Positions 53,898 through 63,900 of a stretch of 64,000 nucleotides of DNA are shown here, piece by piece (position 1 is the first letter of the stretch; every line of letters begins with the position of its first letter). The notes beneath the pieces were generated by a model. That model did no database searches and was not told where the DNA came from. It saw nothing but the letters and a program-made list of their open reading frames with translations. The stretch comes from Chryseobacterium scophthalmum (GTDB lineage: Bacteria > Bacteroidota > Bacteroidia > Flavobacteriales > Weeksellaceae), in assembly GCF_900143185.1 (NCBI RefSeq), contig NZ_FSRQ01000001.1, positions 1,860,001 through 1,924,000 on the forward strand, written 5' to 3'. The position numbers and the translations under genes were made by a program.

Positions 53898-55691
53898 ATG
53901 AAAAAACTACTTTTATGTGTAGTATTCTCCCAGCTTGCTAATGCACAAGCTCCTGCAGGATATTACAACTCAGCGAACGGATTGTCGGGAGCTTCATTAA
54001 AAACAGCTTTAAGCAATATTATTACAAACGGACATCAAGACAAAGGTTACAACGGACTTTGGACTGCCTACAAAACCACAGACATTGATAAAAATTACGA
54101 AAACGACGGTTCTATTCTCGATATTTATTCTGAAAAACCAAGCTCTACAGACCCTTACAAATTTACTCCGGGAAATAATCAGTGTGGCACCTACTCTACT
54201 GAAGGAAACTGCTACAATCGTGAACACATCGTTCCTCAAAGTCTTTTTAATGAAGGTTCACCGATGAAAAATGACATCCATTTCATCAGAGCTACCGATG
54301 GAAAAGTAAATGGAATGCGTTCTAATTATCCTTTCGGAAAAGTGGGAAGCGCAAGTTTCACTTCTTTAAATGGTTCAAAATTGGGAAGTTCGTCATCTTC
54401 AGGATTTTCAGGGACAGTTTTTGAACCCATCGATGAATTTAAAGGTGATGTAGCGAGAATGGTTTTCTATTTTGTGACAAGATATCAAAGCAAACTCTCA
54501 ACTTTCTCCACAGGAAATATGCTTGGAAGTTCTGCATTTCCCGGATTACAAACATGGGAACTGAATGTTCTTTTAGCGTGGCATAATCAGGATCCTGTTT
54601 CGCAGGCAGAAATCAACAGAAATAATGCTTCCTATACTTTTCAGGGAAACAGAAATCCTTTTATCGACAATCCTAGTTATGTGAACCAAATTTGGGGAGG
54701 ACAAGCTCCAACAACCGATACTCAAGCTCCGTCAACGGTTACTAATTTAACAGTTTCAGGAAAAACAACGAACACGGTTTCTCTTACATGGAATGCTGCA
54801 ACTGATAATGTAGCCGTGAGTTCTTACGATGTTTATATGAACGGAAGTTTAAAAACCAACGTTTCTTCAACTTCAACGACAGTTACAGGATTAAATCCTT
54901 CTACAACTTATAATTTTTATATTAAAGCTAAAGATGCTGCAGGAAATTCTTCAGCAAACAGTTCTACTGTTTCAGCAACGACGAATGCGGGAACAACCAA
55001 TCCAAATCCGACAGGTTGTGTAAACGAAAATTTTGAAACGATTCCAACAGCAAGTTCATCATCGTATTCAACAAAAACATGGACGAGCAACGGAATTACA
55101 TGGACGGCAACGGATTCAAGAAGTGATCAAACCATTTCCAACAAAGCAATTACCGTAAGAGACGGATCATTAAAATCAAGCAGTTCTGCAAACGGAATTG
55201 GATCTTTGACGGTTACAACACAGCTTAAATTCAGTGGAAGTAATGGAAATTTTACGGTTCAAGTAAATGGAATAAATGTTGGAACAGTTCCTTACAGCAC
55301 AACGGCAACTACGACGACAATTAACAATATTAATGTTTCAGGGAATGTTGTGGTGACTTTAGTGAATAATTCTACAAGCAACAGAGTGGCGATTGATAAC
55401 CTGAGCTGGACTTGCAATAATTCTGCTTCAAGACAAAGCCAAACGACAAATATTATTGCCGAGCCAAAAGAATTACAGATCTATCCGAATCCTATTACGA
55501 ATCAAGAAATTTTTGTAAAAGGAGATACACAAAATATTAAAAAAGCGGAAATCTATAATCTACAGGGGAAAGTAATGCAAACGATCAATAATCCTTTTAA
55601 AAACGGAAAATCAATTAAAATTAAAAGCCTTTTGCAGGGAGTTTATATTTTAAAACTTGATGAATCGAGTCTGAAATTTGTAATTAAATAA
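53898..55691 (+). CDS. T9SS-exported endonuclease I with FN3 and sorting domains
   Basis: Secreted nuclease degrading extracellular DNA, probably for nutrients or biofilm remodelling. 597 residues. Signal peptide MKKLLLCVVFSQLANAQ, then an endonuclease I domain (about 20-270) with the catalytic block YNREHIVPQSLFNEG and KNDIHFIRATDGKVNGMRSN. A fibronectin type III domain lies at about 280-365 (APSTVTNLTVSGKTT; TYNFYIKAKDAAGNSS), followed by a beta domain and a type A T9SS sorting domain (LQIYPNPITNQEIFVKGD; LLQGVYILKLDESSLKFVIK). Monocistronic with its own terminator. Confidence 0.9.
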   Translation: MKKLLLCVVFSQLANAQAPAGYYNSANGLSGASLKTALSNIITNGHQDKGYNGLWTAYKTTDIDKNYENDGSILDIYSEKPSSTDPYKFTPGNNQCGTYSTEGNCYNREHIVPQSLFNEGSPMKNDIHFIRATDGKVNGMRSNYPFGKVGSASFTSLNGSKLGSSSSSGFSGTVFEPIDEFKGDVARMVFYFVTRYQSKLSTFSTGNMLGSSAFPGLQTWELNVLLAWHNQDPVSQAEINRNNASYTFQGNRNPFIDNPSYVNQIWGGQAPTTDTQAPSTVTNLTVSGKTTNTVSLTWNAATDNVAVSSYDVYMNGSLKTNVSSTSTTVTGLNPSTTYNFYIKAKDAAGNSSANSSTVSATTNAGTTNPNPTGCVNENFETIPTASSSSYSTKTWTSNGITWTATDSRSDQTISNKAITVRDGSLKSSSSANGIGSLTVTTQLKFSGSNGNFTVQVNGINVGTVPYSTTATTTTINNINVSGNVVVTLVNNSTSNRVAIDNLSWTCNNSASRQSQTTNIIAEPKELQIYPNPITNQEIFVKGDTQNIKKAEIYNLQGKVMQTINNPFKNGKSIKIKSLLQGVYILKLDESSLKFVIK

Positions 55692-55709
55692 GTTTTAAGA
55701 TAAAATATT

Positions 55710-55747
55710 AAAAGAGACTGTTTCAATTTTGAAGCAGTCTTTTTTTT
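55710..55747 (+). terminator. Terminator after the endonuclease gene
   Basis: AGACTG-T-TTCA / TGAA-G-CAGTCT stem around a short loop, with a run of T after it. Confidence 0.85.
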
Positions 55748-55791
55748 AGATATATTCTGCGGGTTTTTAGAAGATAATTGGAAATAAACTG

Positions 55792-55985
55792 CTGATTTGC
55801 CACGAATGCACGAATATTTATGAAAATATTTAAAAATTAAAGCTTTTTGGACTAAAAATTATAATAATTTAAAATTCACCTAATTTCAACAAAACTTATA
55901 TTAATTTACCGCAAAGGGAAACAAAGAATTTTAAATATTGACTGATTTTAAGCTAAACAACGGCGTAAACTTAACAAAGAAATAC
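55792..55985. repeat. Remnants of two degenerate intergenic repeats
   Basis: In the 331-base gap 55692-56022: a cACGAAT tract at about 55797-55830 related to 12604-12690, and a CGCAAAG tract at about 55915-55975 related to the reverse complement of 34715-34815. No gene was recognised in this gap. Confidence 0.4.
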
Positions 55986-56022
55986 AATGAGAAATTATAG
56001 GCAATTAAAAAAACTGTTTAAT

Positions 56023-56979
56023 TCATATATTTTCAATTGAAAATTCGGTGGTATACAAAACTGAAAATTCGTTGTAAGTATGGGATAGATTCATCGATTT
56101 GATCATTCCGTCGTTTTTAGAAATCGTTGCATTTCCTGTGAAATCATTTTGGTTTTCTTCTTTACTTTTTAAGGTTTGATGTAATAAAATTTCTTCTTTG
56201 TTGTCCGTTAATTTTGCAGTTTGCTGAATGTTTAATAAGGTTTTATCTAAATACATTTCAAAAAAAGATTTTCCGTTTTCAAAAGGATTTCGGAAAGATG
56301 AAAAGTAGATTTTCAGAAACCAATCTTCTTTCATTTTCTGATCAAAAACATCAGGATTTAATACAACATATTCAAATTCTTCAAGATAAATTTTAGCATA
56401 TTTATCAGGGAAAAAATCCAGTAATTTTCCCTTAATCTGATTAAAATTATTTAAAATTTCTTTCTTTAAAGCAGTTCGCAAAATCTCACCTTTGGCGTTT
56501 ACAAAAACTTCAATCGGATATAAAGACTTCATGCTTTCAATCGCCAAACTTTCCATTTTTGTGTCATTGCGATTTGAAAACTGATCTTTGGTAAAATGAA
56601 AAAGATATTCCCCAAATTCATTTTTTTTCCATTCTAAAGATGCGATATAAGAAAAACTTTTGTCAACAGTTTTACCTTCTGCATTGGATGATTCTTTAAT
56701 TATAGTTTTAAATTTTTCGTTAAAACCAATTGGATTAAAAACAATTTTAGGGTTTAGCTCAAGGCTTTTAAAAGGGGCATCATTTTTATCATTATATTCT
56801 TTGATCTTCGCAAAATCGGGTAACAAAAGTTTTTTTCCGGGAATCAAATTATCAACAATAAAATCTTCTTTCAGGCAATGTTGATTGTGAAATTCTTTAA
56901 GATAAACAGGATTTTCAAGCCTGATTTTTTCAGCAATATTTTCGAGGGTATCTCCGGGAAGTATAAAATGGATCATCAT
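56023..56979 (-). CDS. LysM-domain protein next to the effector locus
   Basis: 318 residues without a signal peptide. An N-terminal LysM domain (IHFILPGDTLENIAEKIRLE; NLIPGKKLLLP) is followed by about 260 residues that are mostly helical and strand-rich, with no recognised fold. LysM proteins lacking a signal peptide occur in contractile-injection and T6SS loci, where they act as tail or adaptor parts. Here the protein is the last gene of the minus-strand block that starts with the large peptidoglycan-hydrolase protein, 138 bases away from the nearest lipoprotein. Its role is inferred from location. Confidence 0.65.
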   Translation of the reverse strand: MMIHFILPGDTLENIAEKIRLENPVYLKEFHNQHCLKEDFIVDNLIPGKKLLLPDFAKIKEYNDKNDAPFKSLELNPKIVFNPIGFNEKFKTIIKESSNAEGKTVDKSFSYIASLEWKKNEFGEYLFHFTKDQFSNRNDTKMESLAIESMKSLYPIEVFVNAKGEILRTALKKEILNNFNQIKGKLLDFFPDKYAKIYLEEFEYVVLNPDVFDQKMKEDWFLKIYFSSFRNPFENGKSFFEMYLDKTLLNIQQTAKLTDNKEEILLHQTLKSKEENQNDFTGNATISKNDGMIKSMNLSHTYNEFSVLYTTEFSIENI

Positions 56980-57117
56980 GTTTTTATAAATGCCTTTATG
57001 ATAGTGTGTTTATGAAAAGAGAACATTAATTTACTAATTATTTTTAAAACTAAGTTTGATTATTTAGCTTTTTTGTAATCGGCTTTTTAAGTTTTTAGAC
57101 ATTCAGTTTGATCTCTA

Positions 57118-57903
57118 CTATTTCTTTTTCTTTAGCTTGTAGGTTGTAATTTCACCCGTGGTTTTATCAAGTAAATCGCTGGTCAGAATAAAGTCATCAT
57201 TTTTTCTTATAATTGAAAATTTTGAATCGCTGTTATCTTTTTCCTGTAGAATGATTTTGTTTGGATTACTATTCAAAATAATCAGATCTTTGTCTAAAAT
57301 CTCATTATAGCTATCTAATCGAAAGGTCGCTTTATTATCTTTAATATCAATGTAAATCATTGCATATGCACGTGGATCGGCAGATTCTTCTTTAATACGA
57401 AGAAAATTGCATTCATATTTCCCATTCCAGCTTTTACTTATCGCACTATTATTTAATGTAAAATCCCATTTTTTTAAAACTTTATTTTTATCTAAAAGTA
57501 AAACTGAATACCTGTCTTTCTGATTTTTTATTTCGACTTTATTATTTGCAGAATTATAATCAGTAAATTTGAATACATCAACTATTTTATATCGTTCCTG
57601 ATCTTCATTTGACACCAACTTTTCTATACTGAACAAATAATTTTCTTCATTATTTCTTTTATAAATAGAATACGTTAAACTGTCATTTTCATGTATTTTA
57701 CCTGATTTAAGGAAAGTATAGGTATTGAGCTCATCACCCGAATAAAATTCTTTTCCTACATAAAGCTCATCCTTATTCTCTATTTTACTAGTTTCTTTAG
57801 GAAAAGTAGCTTTCGCAGGAGGTTCATTCTTGGTATCTTGTTCTTTACAGTTGATGAAAATTAGGATTAAGAAAATCCAATTTAGTTTTAAGATTATTTT
57901 CAT
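57118..57903 (-). CDS. Lipoprotein of unknown function, candidate immunity protein
   Basis: 261 residues, lipoprotein signal (MKIILKLNWIFLILIFINC, Cys19, then KEQDTKNEPP). The mature part has beta-rich segments (YTFLKSGKIHENDSLTYSIY; WKNGYECNFLR-like WNGKYECNFLRIKEES) and ends TTGEITTYKLKKKK. No family recognised. One of five different lipoprotein genes standing in a row after the peptidoglycan-hydrolase gene, 24 bases after the previous one. Confidence 0.6.
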   Translation of the reverse strand: MKIILKLNWIFLILIFINCKEQDTKNEPPAKATFPKETSKIENKDELYVGKEFYSGDELNTYTFLKSGKIHENDSLTYSIYKRNNEENYLFSIEKLVSNEDQERYKIVDVFKFTDYNSANNKVEIKNQKDRYSVLLLDKNKVLKKWDFTLNNSAISKSWNGKYECNFLRIKEESADPRAYAMIYIDIKDNKATFRLDSYNEILDKDLIILNSNPNKIILQEKDNSDSKFSIIRKNDDFILTSDLLDKTTGEITTYKLKKKK

Positions 57904-57927
57904 ATTACTAATAAAAAATATCCATAT

Positions 57928-58527
57928 TTAATTTCTGACTTTAGACTGCTTATTATATATTTTAGTGCATTTCTTTTTTGTGTTGCCTATTACTTTCGAA
58001 AGTTCTGTTATGGATTTTTTCAAATCCACATTTATATTTTGACTGCACTTTTCCGTGTAACCACTCTGCCACGATTCAGATTCACTTTGAATTTTTTTTA
58101 AAATAAACTTATTATTTATACCCGAAACCAAATAAGCATTCTGAAGATATCCTCTATCCGGAAATTGAGTAATAATTTCGAATCCTTCTTTGGCCTCTTT
58201 AATATCAGTTATCTGATTGCCACCGTCTTCAGAAAAGTTAGTCGATTTTAGAGCCAAATTATAATTACCGCTTTTATCTCCTAAAAACAACAATAATTCA
58301 TCTCCCAAATAACGATTATGACTCACAATTTTATCTTTAATTCCATCTTTGTTTACATCAAATGTTTTAATGAAATAATTTGTATTGTTAGTATATTGAT
58401 TAAGATTTATTGTTTGAACCTTTTCAGTATTATTGGCTTCTACTCTATCATTTTTCAGAATTGATTTCTTTTGACAATTGGCAAGTAAGAAAAAAAATAG
58501 TAATACTAGAATGGTAATTTTATTCAT
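57928..58527 (-). CDS. Lipoprotein with EF-hand-like FG-GAP repeat, candidate immunity protein
   Basis: 199 residues. Signal MNKITILVLLFFFLLANC followed by QKKSILKND. The segment FDVNKDGIKDKIVSHNR is a Ca-binding VCBS/FG-GAP-like loop, as also seen in the 400-residue lipoprotein upstream. The C-terminal part (YTEKCSQNINVDLKKSITEL) carries a Cys pair. The first 28 residues are close to those of the lipoprotein at 59066-59551, while the bodies differ, which suggests leader exchange or domain shuffling. Confidence 0.65.
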   Translation of the reverse strand: MNKITILVLLFFFLLANCQKKSILKNDRVEANNTEKVQTINLNQYTNNTNYFIKTFDVNKDGIKDKIVSHNRYLGDELLLFLGDKSGNYNLALKSTNFSEDGGNQITDIKEAKEGFEIITQFPDRGYLQNAYLVSGINNKFILKKIQSESESWQSGYTEKCSQNINVDLKKSITELSKVIGNTKKKCTKIYNKQSKVRN

Positions 58528-58586
58528 GATGTGTTTCGTATTTTAGAGTATCTTGAATAGCATTTATTTTAGTTGTGTCTACTAAT

Positions 58587-59009
58587 TTACCCGCAAAATT
58601 TTTTGAAAGATTCAACAGCACTTGGTAATAAGTTTTCCAAGATATTTTCCTTTTCTCCTTTATGCTGTATTTTTTCAATTTGATTTGATTGATTGTAATA
58701 AAAAAGATAGGTTTCATCATTGGTTTCCGAAAGTACATCGTCAATATAAGTTTCTATTTCAAATTTCACTTCTTTTATATTCCCTAAATCTTTTACATTT
58801 TTAAGATTATAGGTCATTGCACAACCTGAACCACAACTGATAACAAAAGAATCATTTAGTTCTTTAGAATTGTCATTTATTTCAACAGAGCTTTGACTCT
58901 TTACAGAATCTTGAGTGTCTAAGTTTGTTATTTCTGAAGCATTATTTTTCTTACATCCAATTATAAAAAATAATAAAAATGAAATGATGATTTTTTTACT
59001 CGTTCGCAT
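58587..59009 (-). CDS. Small cysteine-containing lipoprotein, candidate immunity protein
   Basis: 140 residues. Signal MRTSKKIIISFLLFFIIGC (Cys19, then KKNNAS). The mature protein has a Cys pair in VISCGSGCAMTYNLKNV and a C-terminal FKKFCG, so disulfides are probable, and a helical tail (ENILENLLPSAVESFKKF). Unknown family. It is one of the lipoproteins in the row and is separated from its neighbours by about 57-60 bases. Confidence 0.6.
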   Translation of the reverse strand: MRTSKKIIISFLLFFIIGCKKNNASEITNLDTQDSVKSQSSVEINDNSKELNDSFVISCGSGCAMTYNLKNVKDLGNIKEVKFEIETYIDDVLSETNDETYLFYYNQSNQIEKIQHKGEKENILENLLPSAVESFKKFCG

Positions 59010-59065
59010 CTTGAGAATTTGTTAAGTATTTTTAGATTCATATTAGATTCAGCTTTTGATAAATC

Positions 59066-59551
59066 TTATTCACATTTTTTGAGAATAACTTCTTCATTAT
59101 TAGCTTCCTGCCGAAAACTATTTTCTTTAAACTCTCTTTTTTTTGTTTTTTTATTATAAAATCCATACCAATAAAAATGATACGTTTTATCATCAATCAT
59201 TTTAATATAAGCAATCGGTTCATCATTTATATATTCTTTCCAATTTAGATTCCTACCGATATTTCCTATATCTTCAGGTATTTCTTTTAGTTTATATGAA
59301 ATACCATTCTCAAAATCGAACCTTTTAAGCTCTGTCATATCAATATAAATTTGATTATACAGAAGTATCAATGAAGCATCCTGTCCTTCTATCGTTAAAC
59401 TACCAACTCCATTTTCACAGTTTACCATCCATCTTCCATCAATTTGATATTGAATTTTTGAAGTTTTTATATCATCTTTTAGAATTGATCTCTTTTGGCA
59501 ATTAAAAAATACGAAAGAAAATAGTATTATTAAAATATTAATTTTTTTCAT
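59066..59551 (-). CDS. Small lipoprotein sharing a leader with its neighbour, candidate immunity protein
   Basis: 161 residues. Signal MKKINILIILFSFVFFNC followed by QKRSILKDD; the same leader (QKKSILKND) starts the lipoprotein at 57928-58527, and the DNA of these segments is also similar (59472-59505 against 58447-58480). The body is unrelated: IDGRWMVNCENGVGSLTIEG and YKLKEIPEDIGNIGRNLNW resemble small beta-barrel lipoproteins. Ends EEVILKKCE with a terminal-region Cys. Function unknown. Confidence 0.62.
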   Translation of the reverse strand: MKKINILIILFSFVFFNCQKRSILKDDIKTSKIQYQIDGRWMVNCENGVGSLTIEGQDASLILLYNQIYIDMTELKRFDFENGISYKLKEIPEDIGNIGRNLNWKEYINDEPIAYIKMIDDKTYHFYWYGFYNKKTKKREFKENSFRQEANNEEVILKKCE

Positions 59552-59735
59552 GATCTAATTTCATATTTTTATGTAAGATTTTCAAAATTCTATTCTATAA
59601 GCTTCAAATAGAATTTAAACTTTAGCTGGGAAAACATTTTAGTTTATTAATTTAGCGGCTTCAATAATACCTTTCCCTTTAGTTTGATAAATTTTCAATT
59701 GAATCAAAAAACAAATTTTAATCTTTAAAACTGTA

Positions 59736-60938
59736 TCAATTTTTATTTTTCAACTTTTTCAGAAATGATTCATTAACATCCTGAAATTTGATCTTATCGA
59801 GATTCTTTTGAGTCCAGACTTTAGAAGGTATTTTTTTATCATGATTGCTTTTATCAAAATATTCTTCTCCATATTTATATAAAAAGATTTCATTATTTTC
59901 TATTTTAAAAGTAGTAAAACCATTTACTAAAATATTGTAATCATAACATGTCTGTGCTTCAATGGTAAAGTAGTTATTTTTTACAACGATATTACTAAAG
60001 CCCTCAGAAGCACATGTATTATCTACGGAATAAATCAAGTTATTATTTTCTTTCCATAATTCAAATCCGCTGTTAGTGCCCTTAAAAATTTTGATTGGCA
60101 AATCGAAATGTTCCTGATCAAATTTATCATTTAAAGATGTGTTTTTATATACCTCAATCTTATCTTTAATACCATCTCCATTTAAATCATGGATAATCTC
60201 CTGAACTGTCGTCACAGAAATTTTACTTTCTGGTGAATTTCCCTTCGCAATACTTTTAACTAAATCTTTTAAATCAATTTTTTGTTGTCTTTTTAAGTTC
60301 TTCAATTCCATATCCGGTTGCGTAGTTTTTCCTTTAAAAAAAACAAAAGGTAACTCTCGCTGATTATCAGGCATCGTGTGATCGTCATCTCTCGGATAAT
60401 TATTATCTAAAGAAACCAATAATTTTTTATCTTGATCAACAGCTAATTCTTTAATATCATTGGGATAAGCCCAAAAATTCTTATCTCCGTATCTCTCATC
60501 TTTCAATCCTGGATTAAAATATAATTGCAGAATCTCGTCATTATTTTTAATCTTATAAATTGCATAATCTACCCCATCTTCATATCCTTGTGCTCTTATA
60601 ACCTCTTTTTTATTATCATCATCTAAATCTGCAAACCATTTATAATTAATAGAAACAAAAGGATAAGAAAATTCATGAATAAGATTTCCATTTTTATACC
60701 AATATTCAAAATATTTCTCAGAAAGCGAGTCGACTGCGGTAACAATCAATTCGTCGTCAGAATCATTATCTATATTAATTTTTTCCTGTTTTTCAATTTT
60801 TAAGTTTGAAGGAATATTTTTTAATATATCGGTTTTAACTTCATTAATCACTGCCTTCTGATCCGCCTGTTTATTCTGTTTACAGGAGAAAAATATTGAG
60901 AAAAGAAAAATGCTGTAGAATATTTTTGAATTTATCAT
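59736..60938 (-). CDS. Large lipoprotein with three FG-GAP/EF-hand-like loops
   Basis: 400 residues. Signal MINSKIFYSIFLFSIFFSC (Cys19, then KQNKQADQ). Three acidic Ca-binding loops of FG-GAP/VCBS type can be seen: NIDNDSDDELIVTAVD, DLDDDNKKEVIRAQ and DLNGDGIKDKIEVY. The rest is beta-rich. It starts one base after the stop of the peptidoglycan-hydrolase gene, so the pair is coupled. In an effector-immunity reading this would be the first immunity gene; the calcium loops may instead indicate a surface lipoprotein. Confidence 0.65.
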   Translation of the reverse strand: MINSKIFYSIFLFSIFFSCKQNKQADQKAVINEVKTDILKNIPSNLKIEKQEKINIDNDSDDELIVTAVDSLSEKYFEYWYKNGNLIHEFSYPFVSINYKWFADLDDDNKKEVIRAQGYEDGVDYAIYKIKNNDEILQLYFNPGLKDERYGDKNFWAYPNDIKELAVDQDKKLLVSLDNNYPRDDDHTMPDNQRELPFVFFKGKTTQPDMELKNLKRQQKIDLKDLVKSIAKGNSPESKISVTTVQEIIHDLNGDGIKDKIEVYKNTSLNDKFDQEHFDLPIKIFKGTNSGFELWKENNNLIYSVDNTCASEGFSNIVVKNNYFTIEAQTCYDYNILVNGFTTFKIENNEIFLYKYGEEYFDKSNHDKKIPSKVWTQKNLDKIKFQDVNESFLKKLKNKN

Positions 60939-60939
60939 A

Positions 60940-63900
60940 TTAAGTTCCTGTTTGAGTTGTTTGATCTGGATTAATATTTACAGCCCTTCCTAATTCGGGA
61001 ATTTCTGTAAGCGGACTAAATGAAGGTTTAGACATTTTTGCTTTTCTGACTTCAAAATGTAAGTGAGCCATTTTTGCAGCCTGACCATTAGCATTTCCTG
61101 TCTGCCCGGTTTTACCAATAGGATCACCAGCTTTCACCTCACCCGTGACATATTCTGAAAGGTGACAATACATTAGAAAATATTTTTGACCTTTATAATT
61201 ACCTTCTAAAAAGATTCGATGTCCATATCCGGTAGGATCTTCCTGATATGTGATTGTTCCGTCAATAGAAGCGTAGATAGGTGTACCAACAGGGGCATAA
61301 AGATCTAATCCATCATGCTTTCCTCCGGTTCTACCATGGAAATCACTTTTACCTGGAGACCATTGTGTCTCTGAATACCAACCTCTTAAGACCATCGTGT
61401 CTAAAGGTTGATGCCATGTAGAATCTTCTTCACTACCACTGCATTCTTTAACTTTAAAAATAGTTATCATTCTTTGTAAATTTTGCCACCTATCTTCACG
61501 AGAAGGCGTACTTGGATTAACTATATCTACAATTGCATCAAAATTAGGTCTTTCTACACCTTTATCTGCTTCGGTCTGACAACCATAATCCTCCCAATAT
61601 GCCATACTAGCAACTGTTCCTTCATTAAGATTATTAATATTATTTGCATCGATATCAATTCCGAATTCTGGGTAATCGTTATCTATTCTGGTATTTATTC
61701 TGTTGTATTTATTTTTAAATGTGATTTGAATGATTCCACGGCCTCTGTACTTCCAGCCGTCACCACTTGCAACATTTCCGTTACCTCCTCTATTCGCGTA
61801 TGCAATATTTGCAATCATTTCAGGATTTGATCTGTAATTATTCTGTGCACTTCTACCATATTGATATGCAAGATTATTTGGTGCACCATTTAATCTTCCT
61901 GTAGTACTGAAATTTGCGAAATGTCTTGGAAGTTCTTCAGCAGGATAATCTAAACCTTCACCATTTCGTACGTTTATAGATTCACCAACTTCCTGTAAAA
62001 CCTGAGCAAAAAATTGAGCTTTTTGTCTACAAGTATTAAGTCCAAATTTAGAATTAGCTCCGTTAAAAGCATCCATCAATTGGGTCTTTCTATCTTCAGC
62101 GGCAGATGGAAATACCTGAGTTAATTCCTCTATTGTTAGCACTCCACATCTTGGACATTTTGTAGCTACCTCAAAATAAGCCCCATCCGCTTTCAAAAAT
62201 TCTTTATCGTGTTGTTTTTCGCCTTGAGCTTTAGCTTGAAGATAAAGAAGTTCTTTCTCTTTTTTATAAAGCTTAAATTTAATTGTTTGGTCTTTTTGAT
62301 ATGTTTTTATTTCAAGAGCTTTTTCAATATCCTCAATGTAAGCAGTTTTACCATCAGCTATTTTTTCATTGTTCGTATTTCCATTTTTTGAGTTTTTCAA
62401 AATGGTTTCTGCAACTCTTTTTTTAGAATTTTCATCGGTGACTTTATTTTCACCTCCAAATTTGTAAGTGTATTCCCCATCTTCTTTTCCTCTGGAAACC
62501 TTTTCCTTCCATTGTTTCAGTTCATCATCCGATTTCGGTCTCAGATGAACAGGAATTTTTACCATTCCGTTTTCTATTTTCCCTGTGAACTCACTTTTTT
62601 CAGTTCCCGGAACTTCTCCTGTGGTCGGAGTAGCCTGATCCATTTGTTCTTCACTAATTTCTAAGATGGGTAGAACAGCTCCTGCAGAACCTTTAATTAA
62701 TCCATCTTTTTCTTTAATAATAATCGTAGCCTGTTTGTCACTTAGACCTGAACCAGCAGTTTTTGCCACCAAATATAATTTTGTGTCTAAAGGCGCAGAG
62801 GTAATTTTCTTTAATTCGGCTCCCAGTTTAAAGGTTTGGAAACTTACTTTTTCATCTTTATTATAAACCTCTTTGGAGAGAGCCTGTTTAATGGCTTCCA
62901 GAGTTGTGTATTCTTTCTTGTCTGCCAATGCTTTTACAGCAGGCTTTCCTAAAATAATTTTTGCAATTTTTTCTTTTTCTGCATCAGTAGCCGTTTTATT
63001 TCCGTTGCTTCCAAACTTATATTCTAAAGTTCCGGCAGCTTCACCAGTTTGTTTAGTGTATTCTTTTTTAGCAAAATAAGCATCCAATAATTCTTCCACC
63101 GAAGAATCTTGTACAATACTTACTGTTTTCCCTTCATTAGCTTGAGGAGTTGATGGTTGTTCAGCCTCAATTGTTCCTTGAGCCTCCTGATAATCGTGCA
63201 ATTCTCCTTCAGATGGGTTTGGATTCTGACCAGCAACTCCCCTTTCTTCCATCTGTGATGCCGGTTTTTCTGCTGCAGGAGAATTTTCGGCTCTGGGTTG
63301 CGTATTATTTGATTGAGTTTCAGGTGTTGATTGAGGCGGAGGAGTAGGATTACTTGTCGGTTGTTGTGGTCTTGGTTGAGGAATTGGCGCAGGTGTATGC
63401 AAAGGATTGTTCACATTGACATTATCTGTTGCGTGTCTTTTGTGTGAAAAATATTCGACCGTAACATAAAACTCAAGTTGTTTGGGATCTGTTTCTCCCT
63501 GCATTGCCTTTTGCATCAAAGCTCGGGTGAGCATAAATTCAGCTGTAGCAACACCACTTCTGTCTACAGTGGCTTCTTTAGTTTCAATTAAAAGGTTTTT
63601 TGCATCGTGTCCTTCGCCTGTGGCATCATCTTCCCAAAGAGTAAACTTTAATTTTTTACCATTCAAATTCACACATTGCGCGCGAGCTCTCATTTTCTCT
63701 GTAAAACTGAACACCGTTCCCGGTGAATCGTCTACATACTGAAGTTCTACTTTTTCAATTTTTGGAACGGCTGCAGGTTGAGGATTGATTTCAATTGTTG
63801 ACGCACCTCTTCCTTCAGGTTCAAAAAGATAGGCTTCTAAACGATAGGTATGCTTTTGTGCAACCTCTCCGAAAGTAAAATTCCCAACACCCGTTTTTTT

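Noticed and set aside
58520..58744. 74-codon minus-strand open frame between lipoproteins
   Set aside because: It overlaps the lipoprotein at 58587-59009 in another frame and has no signal peptide or domain, so it is a shadow.
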